This document shows, in pieces, positions 42,243 through 51,777 of a stretch of DNA of 64,000 bases. Location: positions 124,001 through 188,000 of the forward strand of contig NZ_JANUSD010000005.1 in the NCBI RefSeq assembly GCF_024793945.1, in the 5' to 3' direction. Within the stretch, counting starts at the first letter, position 1; every line of letters starts with the position of its first letter. This DNA is from Emticicia fluvialis. GTDB lineage: Bacteria; Bacteroidota; Bacteroidia; Cytophagales; Spirosomataceae. A program made the translations under genes and the position numbers. Under the pieces are notes generated by a model. That model was given only the letters and a program-made list of their open reading frames with translations, did not search any database and was not told the origin of the DNA.

Positions 42243-44900
42243 ATGATGATCTTTACAAGTAAAAAGTATCAGTTTAACCAACCCTTTTCCGGGATACCCA
42301 CTATCAGATTAAAAAAAGGCTTCCTTTTTATTGCACTTTTGTTTTCTTCAACAGAAATTTTTGCTCAATTAAGAATTGGTGTTGGGCGGCAGGGCGCGCA
42401 GTCTGCCAATGGCGTTAGCTATGAACGGCCTCAGGAATACACCATATCAAAAATTACTGTCAGCGGCGTTAAATTCCTCGACCCAAACACCCTTATCTCA
42501 GTTTCAGGGCTGAACGTAAACGATAAGATTTCCATTCCCGGCGAAAGAATCAGTACGGCAATCCGCAGGCTGATGGAGCAGGGTATCATTGAAGACGTAG
42601 CCATTAACATTGTTAAAATAGAAGGTGGAAAAGTAGAGCTGGATATCAACCTGCGCGAAAGACCCCGCCTAAATAAATTTACCTTTAAAGGTATACGTAA
42701 AGGCGAAATTGAAACCGTAAGCGACAAGGTGAAATCGAATAAGGGAAAAGTAATAACCGATGCCCTTATCAAAAATATTCAGCTTACTATCAAGAAAATC
42801 TATGTCGATAAAGGGTTTCTTAATACCAATGTTCAAATCAAACAGGTATCAGATACCATCAGAGCAAACAATGCCACCTTGATTGTAAATATTGATAAGA
42901 AAAAGAAAGTAAAAATAAACGATATCAAACTGAATGGCGTAGAAGAAATGCCAGACTGGCGTGTATTGGCCAAGCTGAAAAGTACCAAAATAAAAGCGCC
43001 GCTGAGAATTTTTACACCCTCAAAATTTGTACCTAAAAAGTTTGAAGAAGATAAACAGAAACTGGTAGAATACTATAACAAAAAAGGGTATCGTGATGCC
43101 CAGGTTACATCAGATTCGGTGTATTCGCCAGATGGCCGCAACCTGAACATTGTGCTGAATATTAACGAAGGCCATAAATTTTATTACCGTAAAATTACCT
43201 GGACAGGTAACTACCTCCGTAAAACTGAAGACCTGCAAAGAATACTGGGTGTTGAGAAGGGAGACGTATATAACCCTGAAGATTTAAATAAACGCATAAA
43301 CGGGATTCCACAGGGAGACGTGAGTTCTATGTATATGGACGACGGCTACCTGTTCTTTAGCTGTACGCCGATTGAAGTAGCCGTTGATGGCGACTCGATT
43401 GATATTGAAATGCGTATTATTGAAGGCAAGCAGGCCACCATTAACCGTATCATTCTGAATGGTAATACCAAAACAAGCGACCACGTAATCATGAGAGAGC
43501 TATTGACCCGTCCGGGTCAGAAATTCAGCAAAACTGAATTGATAGAGTCTCAACAGATACTGGCCCGTATGAACTACTTTGACCCACAGAAAATTGAGCC
43601 AAAGCCTATTCCTCAGGCAGATGGCACAGTTGATATTGAATATAACGTTGAAGAAAAACCAAGTGATAACATAGAGCTTTCCGGCGGTTGGGGTGGTTTG
43701 CAGGGTTTTGTGGGTACTTTTGGGGTTGTTTTCAATAACTTTTCTGCCAAAAATATCACCAACCTGAACAAATGGCGGCCTTTACCTGCCGGAGACGGCC
43801 AAAAACTGGCATTGCGTGTGCAGGCCAGCGGCAGGTTCTATCAAACCTACTCTGTTTCATTTACAGAGCCCTGGCTGGGTGGCAAAAAACCAAACTCATT
43901 TACAGTGAGCATCTTCCATACTTCGTCTGACAACCGTGCGTATCAGAGAGCGCTTGAAAGACAATATGGAGCCAATTCGCCTTATCTTTCAATGTTAGGC
44001 GGGGCAAGTATTTATAACGGGTACTTTAAAAACACCGGGGCGTCGCTTACGTATGGTAAACGCCTTAACTGGCCCGACAGAAACTTCAGTTTCAATGCTT
44101 CGTTGTCTTACCAGAGATATAATGTAGATAACAGTTACTTTATTCCGGGTTTCCAGAAGGGGGTAGCGAACGACCTGTCGTTGATTACAGCCATATCAAG
44201 ATATGCGCTTGATAACCCGCAGTTTACACGTTCTGGCTCTCAGTTTACTTTATCGGCTACCTTTAACCCGCCTTACTCAATTCTGAGAGGCACACCAACC
44301 ACCGACAAATTTAAGTGGATTGAAGGACATAAATGGATGTTTGATGGCGATTGGTATACGCCAATTGTAGGTAAGTTTATCTTGCACGCCAAAGCTAACC
44401 TTGGTTTCCTTGGAAAATACAGCTCTGGTTCAGACTACAGCCCGTTTGGCCGTTTCATTCTCGGAGGAGCCGGTCTGGGTATGCAGAATGCCATGAACGT
44501 AGGTGCTGAACTGATAGGTTTGCGCGGATACGACGAAGGCGTTGTACATGAGTTGTCGATGGATGAGGCCGAAAGATACAGAAAAGGAGAAATCACACTA
44601 AGCCGTCTGGGTGGTTTGGCTTACAGTAAATATACAGCCGAAATACGCTACCCGGTATCATTGAACCCACAGGCAACTATATTCTTACAGGTGTTTGCCG
44701 AAGCCGGTAATAGCTGGGGTAGTTATAAAGATATTAACCCGTTCAAGTTACGTCGTACTGCCGGTGTGGGCGCCAGGATTTTCATGCCTGCTTTTGGTTT
44801 GCTTGGTCTTGACTTCGGACAAGGATTTGACCCGATTCCGGGTATCCCGAACCGAGGTTTAAAATCGTTCACGTTCAGTATTGGTCAGCAAATCAGATAA
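42243..44900 (+). CDS. bamA: Outer membrane protein assembly factor BamA
   Basis: Omp85 insertase that folds beta-barrels into the outer membrane. 885 residues; the signal ends at about residue 42 (FIALLFSSTEIFAQ) after a long charged N-terminus, so a later start is possible. Five POTRA domains cover about 60-475 (starting ISKITVSGVKFLDPNTLISV, ending VDIEYNVEEKPSDNIEL). The barrel follows, with GGWGGLQGFVGTFGVVF, LGGAGLGMQ, GLRGYDEG and GVGARIFMPAFGLLGLDFGQGF. The chain ends SIGQQIR without a terminal aromatic residue. Two chaperone genes follow. Confidence 0.96.
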   Translation: MMIFTSKKYQFNQPFSGIPTIRLKKGFLFIALLFSSTEIFAQLRIGVGRQGAQSANGVSYERPQEYTISKITVSGVKFLDPNTLISVSGLNVNDKISIPGERISTAIRRLMEQGIIEDVAINIVKIEGGKVELDINLRERPRLNKFTFKGIRKGEIETVSDKVKSNKGKVITDALIKNIQLTIKKIYVDKGFLNTNVQIKQVSDTIRANNATLIVNIDKKKKVKINDIKLNGVEEMPDWRVLAKLKSTKIKAPLRIFTPSKFVPKKFEEDKQKLVEYYNKKGYRDAQVTSDSVYSPDGRNLNIVLNINEGHKFYYRKITWTGNYLRKTEDLQRILGVEKGDVYNPEDLNKRINGIPQGDVSSMYMDDGYLFFSCTPIEVAVDGDSIDIEMRIIEGKQATINRIILNGNTKTSDHVIMRELLTRPGQKFSKTELIESQQILARMNYFDPQKIEPKPIPQADGTVDIEYNVEEKPSDNIELSGGWGGLQGFVGTFGVVFNNFSAKNITNLNKWRPLPAGDGQKLALRVQASGRFYQTYSVSFTEPWLGGKKPNSFTVSIFHTSSDNRAYQRALERQYGANSPYLSMLGGASIYNGYFKNTGASLTYGKRLNWPDRNFSFNASLSYQRYNVDNSYFIPGFQKGVANDLSLITAISRYALDNPQFTRSGSQFTLSATFNPPYSILRGTPTTDKFKWIEGHKWMFDGDWYTPIVGKFILHAKANLGFLGKYSSGSDYSPFGRFILGGAGLGMQNAMNVGAELIGLRGYDEGVVHELSMDEAERYRKGEITLSRLGGLAYSKYTAEIRYPVSLNPQATIFLQVFAEAGNSWGSYKDINPFKLRRTAGVGARIFMPAFGLLGLDFGQGFDPIPGIPNRGLKSFTFSIGQQIR

Positions 44901-45037
44901 CAAAGGGCTTTTTTGTTAATATCTGTTAATAGTATACCAGCCCTGACTGAACGGCGTTAATAAGGCAATTAAGCACCTCAAAAGACGTTAGTAATAAACC
45001 AGAGAAGAAAATATTATCCATTCGTAACTATTTTTGA

Positions 45038-45595
45038 ATGAAAAAGACAATTATTTTGCTATTTTTGGCACTCTTTTCTATTCAGTCTTTTGCACAAAAG
45101 TTTGGGTACATTGATTCGGAGTTCATTACCAGCAAGATGCCCGAATACAAAAAAGCCAAGGACGAGATGGAGAAATATTCTGAAAAATGGGTGCTGGATG
45201 TGCAGGGCAAGTACGAAGAGTTAGAAAAAATGCGGCAGCAGTTTCAACGGGAAGAGATTCTCCTGACAGCCGAGATGAAGCGAGAGCGGCAGAAAGCGCT
45301 GGATGATAAAGAAAAAGAAGTAAAAGAGTTAAACAACAAAATTTTTGGAATGAACGGCCTTTTATTTGCCAAAAAAAAGGAAATAATGAAGCCAATCATG
45401 GACGACATCTACAAAGCTTGTGAGAAAGTTGCCCGCCAGAAACAATTAATGTTTATATTTGACAAGGCCTCAGATATGAGCATGATTTACACCGACCCCC
45501 GCCACGATTACACAGATTATGTAATGGAGGCCCTGGGGATTTCCTTAAAGGAAGATAAAAATCAAAATAACCAAGTAACCAAACCAAAAAAATAG
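45038..45595 (+). CDS. OmpH/Skp family periplasmic chaperone, first copy
   Basis: Holds unfolded outer-membrane proteins before BamA. 185 residues, signal MKKTIILLFLALFSIQSFA|Q, then the OmpH start KFGYIDSEFITSKMPEYK and a long coiled-coil arm pair (about 30-125, very rich in Lys/Glu). The end has LMFIFDKASDMSMIYTDPRHDYTDYVMEALGI. The second copy follows by 7 nt. The arrangement bamA-ompH-ompH is common in Bacteroidota. Confidence 0.93.
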   Translation: MKKTIILLFLALFSIQSFAQKFGYIDSEFITSKMPEYKKAKDEMEKYSEKWVLDVQGKYEELEKMRQQFQREEILLTAEMKRERQKALDDKEKEVKELNNKIFGMNGLLFAKKKEIMKPIMDDIYKACEKVARQKQLMFIFDKASDMSMIYTDPRHDYTDYVMEALGISLKEDKNQNNQVTKPKK

Positions 45596-45602
45596 TAACA
45601 AA

Positions 45603-46196
45603 ATGAAAACAAAGCTTTTTGCCTCGTTGATTGCGGCTTTAATGTTTGTCGGTATTACTGCGAATGCTCAACAAAAAATCGGATATACTAACGTAGATTT
45701 TATTCTTAACAACTTACCCGATGCTAAAGATATAGAAACAAAATTGAAAACCGAAAAAGCACAATACGACAAATTGTTGCAGGATAAAATCACGGATTTT
45801 CAAAAGAAATATGAAGATTACCAAAAAAACCAGGCAACTATGTCGCCGGTAATCAGAGCTGACCGCGAGAAAGAATTGACAAACCAAAACAATGCAATTC
45901 AGGAATTTCAACAAAATTCTGAAACTGCTTTGCAACAAAAACAACAACAATTGTTGGCTCCGGTTTTAGATAAAATTGACAAAACTATTAAAGAAGTAGC
46001 CAAAGAAAGCGGTTATGTGTATGTATTTAATACAGATGCAGGCCCGGGTACTACGCCTATCTTGTTGGTTGCTCCTGATGCTGATAATATCTCAGACCTG
46101 GTTTTCAAAAAATTAGGTGTTACGCCTCCTGCCAAACAAGCAGCTGGTAATACAACAACGGCTCCGGCTACTACTCCTGCTCCTAAGAAAAACTAA
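45603..46196 (+). CDS. OmpH/Skp family periplasmic chaperone, second copy
   Basis: 197 residues, signal ending ITANA|QQ, then KIGYTNVDFILNNLPDAKDIE and a coiled coil (about 45-130) that is markedly Gln-rich (QQNSETALQQKQQQL). VYVFNTDAGPGTTPILLVAPDADNIS precedes a Thr/Ala/Pro-rich tail. It shares the fold and register of the first copy, but the different coiled-coil composition suggests separate clients or roles. A strong terminator ends the block. Confidence 0.93.
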   Translation: MKTKLFASLIAALMFVGITANAQQKIGYTNVDFILNNLPDAKDIETKLKTEKAQYDKLLQDKITDFQKKYEDYQKNQATMSPVIRADREKELTNQNNAIQEFQQNSETALQQKQQQLLAPVLDKIDKTIKEVAKESGYVYVFNTDAGPGTTPILLVAPDADNISDLVFKKLGVTPPAKQAAGNTTTAPATTPAPKKN

Positions 46197-46216
46197 TTTC
46201 ATTAAGGGCATTGCAT

Positions 46217-46254
46217 AAAAAAAGGTCTTTGTAAAACTACAGAGACCTTTTTTT
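46217..46254. terminator. Bidirectional terminator after the second ompH gene
   Basis: AAAAAAAGGTCT pairs with AGACCTTTTTTT, with an inner TGT/CTACA stem. A runs and T runs on both sides serve both strands. Confidence 0.88.
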
Positions 46255-46273
46255 ATGGGGTTTAAAATGGCTG

Positions 46274-47509
46274 TTAATTTACTTCAGCGGCTAGTTTATC
46301 AATGTTTTTCGACAGGCTTTCCACTACATTTCTGCTATTTGCATCTTTAGCGTTGGCACGGGCATTACCAAGTGTAGTTTTAGCCTGAGCAATTTCCTGC
46401 TTTGCTTTGGCTTTATCGCCTGCTTTTTTATACAAACGAGCCGACTCATATCTGTAATTGGTAAGGTCTTGGGCTGAGCTCAACTGGGGCTGTGCTACAT
46501 TCAGCCAGTTTCTTACCTGCGCAGCGTATTTTCCGTCAGGGAAATTATTATTGTAAAACGTTACGTAATAAACCAGCATTTGCGGCTGCTTTGTCTGGCT
46601 CACCTGGTTCTGTATAAAGGTAAAGGCTTTGTCTTGGCCCTGCTCACGAATCATGGCCTGTGCCTCAATGTGCCAGGTATTGCTGGTTATGTATTGCCCC
46701 GCACCTACAAGGGTCATGTACTGTTTAATTTTATTTACCTTAGCCATTGAGTATTTGCTGGCTTTGGGGCTATAAATGGCCATCTGTATCAGCAGGGCCA
46801 TAGCGTTGGTTTCATTGCCTGCATGCCCGTCTTCTCCTTCATATTTACGGGCCGTGCCCAGATTCTTCATCCAGAATTCGGCAAAGCCGTTATCCATATC
46901 CATTACACATTTTTTGGCTATAGCCCAGCTTTCTTTTGACCCCAGTTTGTCTTTCGGATACACCGCATACAAATCATTGGCAATTCTTAAATTTCGGGTA
47001 GTGTCTCTTGTAAGCCTGTATTGGTAACTCAGGTCTATCATTGAGTTTACGTCGCGGGTACCGGCCAGATATTTTTTCCAGGCGTTGGCTGTTTGTCTCT
47101 CGGGGTCAAGCGCAGTTTTGCCATGTTGTATCAGGCTTCCGGGCGTATTGATAGGGTCGTTAAGATAAATGATGTTCTGGTTGTTATCAAAAAACAAAAA
47201 GAGCGGATAGCTTAGCAGATAGATTTTTTTGTCGTTCAGAAACTTTACCTGCCGCGCATCGCTCAGATTCAGCTTGAAATTGATAAAATTCTGGTCATAA
47301 AACTTGCCCACTTCATTATCTTTCAGGGTTGGTTCCAGCTTCATACAAATAGGGCAGCTGGGATGATAGCATTCAACAAAAACCGGTTTGTTCTGAGCTT
47401 TCGCCTTGGCAAAGGCAGTCTCTATGGTGGGTTCCCACATAATGCCCTGTGCCAATGCCAGGGTCTGAAAAAATAATAAAGTTGCCGACAGTAATAATGT
47501 TTTTTTCAT
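46274..47509 (-). CDS. Secreted thioredoxin-fold protein
   Basis: 411 residues from ATG 47509, giving signal MKKTLLLSATLLFFQTLALA|Q; the longer frame starts with TTG. The thioredoxin-like domain (about 25-150) has PVFVECYHPSCPICMKLEP with the redox pair CPIC and LSYPLFLFFDNNQNIIYLN as the cis-Pro region. The rest is an alpha-helical tail that looks TPR-like (DLSYQYRLTRDTTRNLRIANDLY onward). Probably a periplasmic disulphide reductase or sensor. Client unknown. Confidence 0.85.
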   Translation of the reverse strand: MKKTLLLSATLLFFQTLALAQGIMWEPTIETAFAKAKAQNKPVFVECYHPSCPICMKLEPTLKDNEVGKFYDQNFINFKLNLSDARQVKFLNDKKIYLLSYPLFLFFDNNQNIIYLNDPINTPGSLIQHGKTALDPERQTANAWKKYLAGTRDVNSMIDLSYQYRLTRDTTRNLRIANDLYAVYPKDKLGSKESWAIAKKCVMDMDNGFAEFWMKNLGTARKYEGEDGHAGNETNAMALLIQMAIYSPKASKYSMAKVNKIKQYMTLVGAGQYITSNTWHIEAQAMIREQGQDKAFTFIQNQVSQTKQPQMLVYYVTFYNNNFPDGKYAAQVRNWLNVAQPQLSSAQDLTNYRYESARLYKKAGDKAKAKQEIAQAKTTLGNARANAKDANSRNVVESLSKNIDKLAAEVN

Positions 47510-47632
47510 TGAAACGGTGCTTGTCAAAAGCGGTATTTAGTGTAATACTTTTTAAATGGTTTTGCTATTACAGCAACAGTAATTGCTTACAGCTACAAAC
47601 AGTAAAGGTAATAGATTCAGAGCAATAGTTTA

Positions 47633-47672
47633 TAAAAATAAAGCCATCAAACGCGTTAACGTTGATGGCTTT
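47633..47672 (-). terminator. Terminator after the 47.7 kb isomerase gene
   Basis: On the minus strand AAAGCCATCA pairs with TGATGGCTTT (inner AACG/CGTT), then ATTTTTATAA. Confidence 0.8.
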
Positions 47673-47692
47673 GAAAAATGTAATGATTACTT

Positions 47693-48721
47693 TCAGGCCA
47701 GTTCTTTCTGTACTTTTTCCAATAGCTTTTTGGTGGCTTTTATGCCATCTGCATTGGGCAGGTAACTGGTGTCTCCGCCCAGGTCTCTCATCAGGCCTCC
47801 TTCATATTCTATACCTACATAACCGCCTGTCCAGCCGGAAGCCTTAATAATTTTAAATATTCTGATGAAATCAGTATCTACATCTTCTCCATCAGGGCCA
47901 AATTTATGGGTTTTGGCGCTTATGCCTTTGGCATAAGGCATCATTTTCTGTACGCCGTCATACTTGTCATGCTCTTTTACGCATTTAGTAGCCATAATAC
48001 CTTTCAGATCCATAGTGGCAGGCTTGCTTCTTTCAGCACAGAAGTTACCAAAGTCAGGCAAAAAGCCTTTGTTTTTTGCTTTTACCTGTTTCATCACACT
48101 CACCAGCCAGTCGGGGTCGGTTGAATATCCGAAGTGATTTTCTACAATTACATTCAGGCCTGCTTTGGCTGCGAAATCGCATAATTTCTGATACCCGTCG
48201 GCAGCGGCTTTGCCTACTTCTTCCATGCTTCCTTCTTCGCCTTTACCCGATAGTGCCGACATGGCATCGCCCCAGTTAACTCTGATAGACGTGCAACCCA
48301 GATATTTTGCAGCCTCTACCCATGCGTAATGGGCTTCTACCGCTTTCTGGCGCTTGGCAGCATCCAGCGATGCAATGTTCTCACCGTCTACCATAATCAG
48401 GTGGTTTTTCATGCCCAGGTCATCGCAGCGCTGTTTCAGTTCTTTCATATAGGCCTGGTCGGTATGTTTATTGTTGAAAAACCCTGAAACGTATTCAAGG
48501 ACAGAAATACCAAATTCGGTTTTGGCTCTGGCCGGAAAATCCATGTTTTTCATTTTGCCGGTATATAACTCTGAAGCGAAAGAGAACTCAGCCAGTGAGA
48601 TTTCGAAGGTGAATTTTTTTGCTGATTCAGCTGCTAAAAGGGTATCGGGTAACATGCTTGACAAGCCTAGACCTGCTGTAGCAAGGCCTAACTGGCTCAG
48701 AAATTGACGACGTGTATTCAT
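47693..48721 (-). CDS. Tat-exported sugar phosphate isomerase/epimerase-like TIM barrel
   Basis: 342 residues. MNTRRQFLSQLGLATAGLGL is a twin-arginine signal, so the protein is probably periplasmic despite the name. The AP_endonuc_2/xylose-isomerase-like barrel has YVSGFFNNKHTDQAYM, VEAHYAWVEAAKYLGCTSIRVNW, GLNVIVENHFGYSTDPDWLV, FLPDFGNFC and GGYVGIEYEGG, with the conserved Glu and His metal ligands. Gap to the upstream sugar dehydrogenase fusion is 33 nt in the same direction with no terminator, so they likely share an operon. Confidence 0.9.
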   Translation of the reverse strand: MNTRRQFLSQLGLATAGLGLSSMLPDTLLAAESAKKFTFEISLAEFSFASELYTGKMKNMDFPARAKTEFGISVLEYVSGFFNNKHTDQAYMKELKQRCDDLGMKNHLIMVDGENIASLDAAKRQKAVEAHYAWVEAAKYLGCTSIRVNWGDAMSALSGKGEEGSMEEVGKAAADGYQKLCDFAAKAGLNVIVENHFGYSTDPDWLVSVMKQVKAKNKGFLPDFGNFCAERSKPATMDLKGIMATKCVKEHDKYDGVQKMMPYAKGISAKTHKFGPDGEDVDTDFIRIFKIIKASGWTGGYVGIEYEGGLMRDLGGDTSYLPNADGIKATKKLLEKVQKELA

Positions 48722-48754
48722 GAGTTGATTATTAAATGATGGATATTTCTGAAA

Positions 48755-51481
48755 TTATGGTTCGAAGGTTACTGAAAAAGGCACAAACAAAGCGCCTTTT
48801 GATTTGTCGTTTTTGAAAACAAAGTACAAATCACTGAAACCATTAGTGGCCGGAATACGCACCTGGTAAGTCTTGGGCAGTTTCGCACCCGAGAAGGCGT
48901 TCATGTCGTCACTAGGCTCAACAAAATCTGTTTTGCCCAATAGCGGCCCATCCGGCGAACCGGTATGCACTTCTACAATTCCGCCTTGTGCGTTTAGCTG
49001 TTGCTTAGGGGCTGCTATTATGAAGCGCAGGGTTTTCACGTCTGTGAGGTCAATGTTCTTGAAGGCCGCATAGGTATTGGCCGCCGTTACTATCAACAGA
49101 TTGGTTTCGCCCATCTTGAATTTCATGATGTTTTTTGATGTTTCCGGGGCTTGCCCAAGTAATATGGTAGGGCTTTGCAGCACCACTGTTTTTTCGGTGG
49201 TTTGTGCAGGCAGCCCGTTGGCGCCTTTGTCGGTATAAGAGGCCTTAACTTTAAAGACGCCTTTTCCGGCGTCGGCCCCGTCAGGTATTCTGGTTGCAAA
49301 CGTGCCTTTGGGCGGTAACAAAGCAGGGGGTGTTTTCTTATCTGCCAGGCTCAGGATATACTTTACCATTTGTCCGGCTTCGGGCAAGCCAATATTCGGA
49401 TGGGCCGACATGGCCACGTCGCCCCATACACCGGCGCCACCTTTAATGATTTTGTCTGATAAAACAGCAACTGCATTACTATTGGTCTTATATTTTTTGG
49501 ATACCTCAGTAAAGGCGGGGCCGATTGATTTTTTATCCTGAAAATGGCAGGCTTTGCAATCGCTTTTGTCAATCAGGTTTTTGCCTGCTGTAAAAGTAAC
49601 CGGCGCTGCCTGATGCCCCTGAACTTGTGGAGCATCTTCGGCATCCTGATAAATAGCCGTAATTTTCACTTTGGCGGCCGGTATACGTTTATTGTCAAGG
49701 CTGCCATCTTCTTTGTCAGATACCTTCACTTCGTAAGGCACTTCTTTGTCAGGGAAAAAGAAGGTCTGGTTGCCACTCAAAAGCGCAAGCGAAACCTGTG
49801 GTGGCTCGTTTCCGGCCTTGATAATCAGTTCTTTGGTATCTTTAAGGCCTTGGGCATCTGTTACCGTTAGTGCCGCCTTATAAGTGCCCAGCTTACTGAA
49901 AGTATAGGTAGGGTTTGGGTCGGTAAGTATTACCGGATTGCCACCCGCTTGTGGCGTTATTTTCCATTCATATTTCAGGGCATCATTATCATAATCTCTT
50001 GTTCCTTCTGACCAAAACGTCACTTTAAGTGGTAAAGCACCGGCCTGTTTATCTGCCATTGCCATTACCATTGGTTTACGATTACCGCCGTTGTATTCAA
50101 TTCTTACAAGTTTTGATTCCGGATTGGCCACAAACCAACCTTGGCCGTATTCGAGTATATACATATCCCCATTCGGCCCAAAAGCCATGTCAATGGGGTG
50201 TTCCAGTTTCAGATTAGGTAAAAAACGCTCCATTTTTACGTAATCGCCCTGCTCGTTCATTGTTACGGCAATTATCCAGTCGCGCATCCATTCATAAATA
50301 AACAGCTTATTATTATAGTAATCAGGAAATGCACGTTTGGCACCGGCAAACAATTCTTTTCTATAAACCGGGCCTGCCATTGCACTGCGGCCACCCGAAC
50401 CAAAGAGCGGAAACTTCTTTGATTCTGCTGCCGGATACCACAGAAAAGCTTTCTGCGCAGGGGGCAGCTCTTGCAGACCGGTATTATTAGGAGAATTATT
50501 AATTGGTTTTTCAGGATTAAACTTATCGCCCGATTTCTGGCTGGCAAAATCAAAGTGCCAATAAGCTTTATTGTCGCCCACAAAATAGGGCCAGCCAAAA
50601 TTACCTGCCTTACGGGCCTGCCCAAACTCGTCTTCAGCTGCCGGGCCAAGGCCTGTTGAGTCTTTTCCGGCATCGGGGCCTACGTCTCCCCAATACAAAA
50701 AGCCATTCTTTTTATCAACCGATATTCTGTAAGGGTTTCTGTGGCCCATGGTATATATTTCAGGGCGTGTTTTAGGTGTGCCTTTCGGAAACAGGTTACC
50801 GTCGGGAATGGTATAGCTGCCATCGGCTTCAGGGTGAATACGGATAATCTTGCCTCTAAGGTCATTGGTGTTCGCAGAAGATTTCTGCGCATCGTAAGGG
50901 CTGCGACCGGGGCGCTCATCAATGGGCGCATAGCCGTCAGATGCCCTCGGGCTGGTGTTATCGCCGGTTGAAAGATACAGATTCCCGGCAGAGTCCCAGT
51001 CAATTGAGCCACCGGTATGGCAGCATTGGTCTCTTTGGGTGGGTATTTCCAGTATTACCTTTTTACTATTCATGTCTAGCGTGTTGCCTTTCAATTCAAA
51101 GCGTGCCAGAACATTTTTGGGCTCACTTCCGGCTGGAGAGTAATACAGATAAACCCAGTGGTTTTTCGCAAAGTTGGGGTCAATGTTTAGTCCGAGTAAT
51201 CCATCCTCTGCCTCAGGCTGCCCGCCATCTGCAAAATTGTACTTGGTACTAACCGGAATAGTGGCAATAGTAGTAGTTTTTCTGGTAAGGGGGCTGTACA
51301 TCTTTACCAGCCCGTGGCGTTCAATAAATAGCACGCGTTCGTCTGGTAGCACAGCCAGCTCAAGCGGCTCATTCAGGTTTTCGGTAAGGGTTACTTTCTG
51401 AAAGCGGTTTTCTTCAGGCACCTGCGCCAGCATAGCCAGTGGCATTATGCCTAACAAAAGGCCTTTGATAATTGTTCTCAT
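48755..51481 (-). CDS. Secreted sugar dehydrogenase/PKD/cytochrome c/CBM6-like fusion, second paralogue
   Basis: 908 residues with the same domain order as the 14.4 kb protein: signal ending MLAQ, GSDH propeller (CCHTGGSIDWDSAGNLYLSTG, EIYTMGHRNPYRISVD), PKD (GTRDYDNDALKYEWKI), cytochrome c with SDCKACHFQDKKSIGP near residue 640, and a CBM6-like sandwich (GGIVEVHTGSPDGPLLGKTDF). It aligns end to end with its paralogue, including the EENRFQKV N-terminus. Here it is linked to a Tat-exported TIM-barrel gene and lies opposite a NUDIX-type regulator, so the two copies probably respond to different sugars. Confidence 0.92.
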   Translation of the reverse strand: MRTIIKGLLLGIMPLAMLAQVPEENRFQKVTLTENLNEPLELAVLPDERVLFIERHGLVKMYSPLTRKTTTIATIPVSTKYNFADGGQPEAEDGLLGLNIDPNFAKNHWVYLYYSPAGSEPKNVLARFELKGNTLDMNSKKVILEIPTQRDQCCHTGGSIDWDSAGNLYLSTGDNTSPRASDGYAPIDERPGRSPYDAQKSSANTNDLRGKIIRIHPEADGSYTIPDGNLFPKGTPKTRPEIYTMGHRNPYRISVDKKNGFLYWGDVGPDAGKDSTGLGPAAEDEFGQARKAGNFGWPYFVGDNKAYWHFDFASQKSGDKFNPEKPINNSPNNTGLQELPPAQKAFLWYPAAESKKFPLFGSGGRSAMAGPVYRKELFAGAKRAFPDYYNNKLFIYEWMRDWIIAVTMNEQGDYVKMERFLPNLKLEHPIDMAFGPNGDMYILEYGQGWFVANPESKLVRIEYNGGNRKPMVMAMADKQAGALPLKVTFWSEGTRDYDNDALKYEWKITPQAGGNPVILTDPNPTYTFSKLGTYKAALTVTDAQGLKDTKELIIKAGNEPPQVSLALLSGNQTFFFPDKEVPYEVKVSDKEDGSLDNKRIPAAKVKITAIYQDAEDAPQVQGHQAAPVTFTAGKNLIDKSDCKACHFQDKKSIGPAFTEVSKKYKTNSNAVAVLSDKIIKGGAGVWGDVAMSAHPNIGLPEAGQMVKYILSLADKKTPPALLPPKGTFATRIPDGADAGKGVFKVKASYTDKGANGLPAQTTEKTVVLQSPTILLGQAPETSKNIMKFKMGETNLLIVTAANTYAAFKNIDLTDVKTLRFIIAAPKQQLNAQGGIVEVHTGSPDGPLLGKTDFVEPSDDMNAFSGAKLPKTYQVRIPATNGFSDLYFVFKNDKSKGALFVPFSVTFEP

Positions 51482-51777
51482 AATTTCAATCAGGTTTTAT
51501 TACATTTTCGGGGTGATAGTTTGTTCTTTCAAACTTTGCGCTCAGATGGTAAAAGGTTCACCTTTATCAATTTTGCTAACCGTAAAACAAAATAAGGCGG
51601 CTGAGCAAAATAGGTATAAAAGGCAAGGTTGAATATAAAAGAGACAAGTAATAGGATTTTTCTGATTTTAAAAATAACTATGCTAATGTGTAAAAACTAC
51701 GCAATAATAGAGAATTTTTCAATGTGTACAATAAACACAAAGAATTTTTTTATTTTTGGGCTGAAACCAACACTGAT
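51482..51777. promoter_or_regulatory. Divergent control region with repeated AATGTGTA boxes
   Basis: AATGTGTA occurs at 51685-51692 and 51721-51728. The second is the left arm of the inverted repeat TGTGT-N7-ACACA (51723-51739). Downstream, TATTTTTG (51751-51758) is a perfect -7 element 19 bp before the regulator's ATG. This is the likely operator region for the NUDIX-type regulator, possibly also affecting the dehydrogenase gene on the other strand. Confidence 0.45.

Noticed and set aside
45029..45036. TATTTTTG as promoter of the first ompH gene
   Set aside because: It ends one base before the ATG of a clear signal peptide, so transcription would begin inside the coding region.
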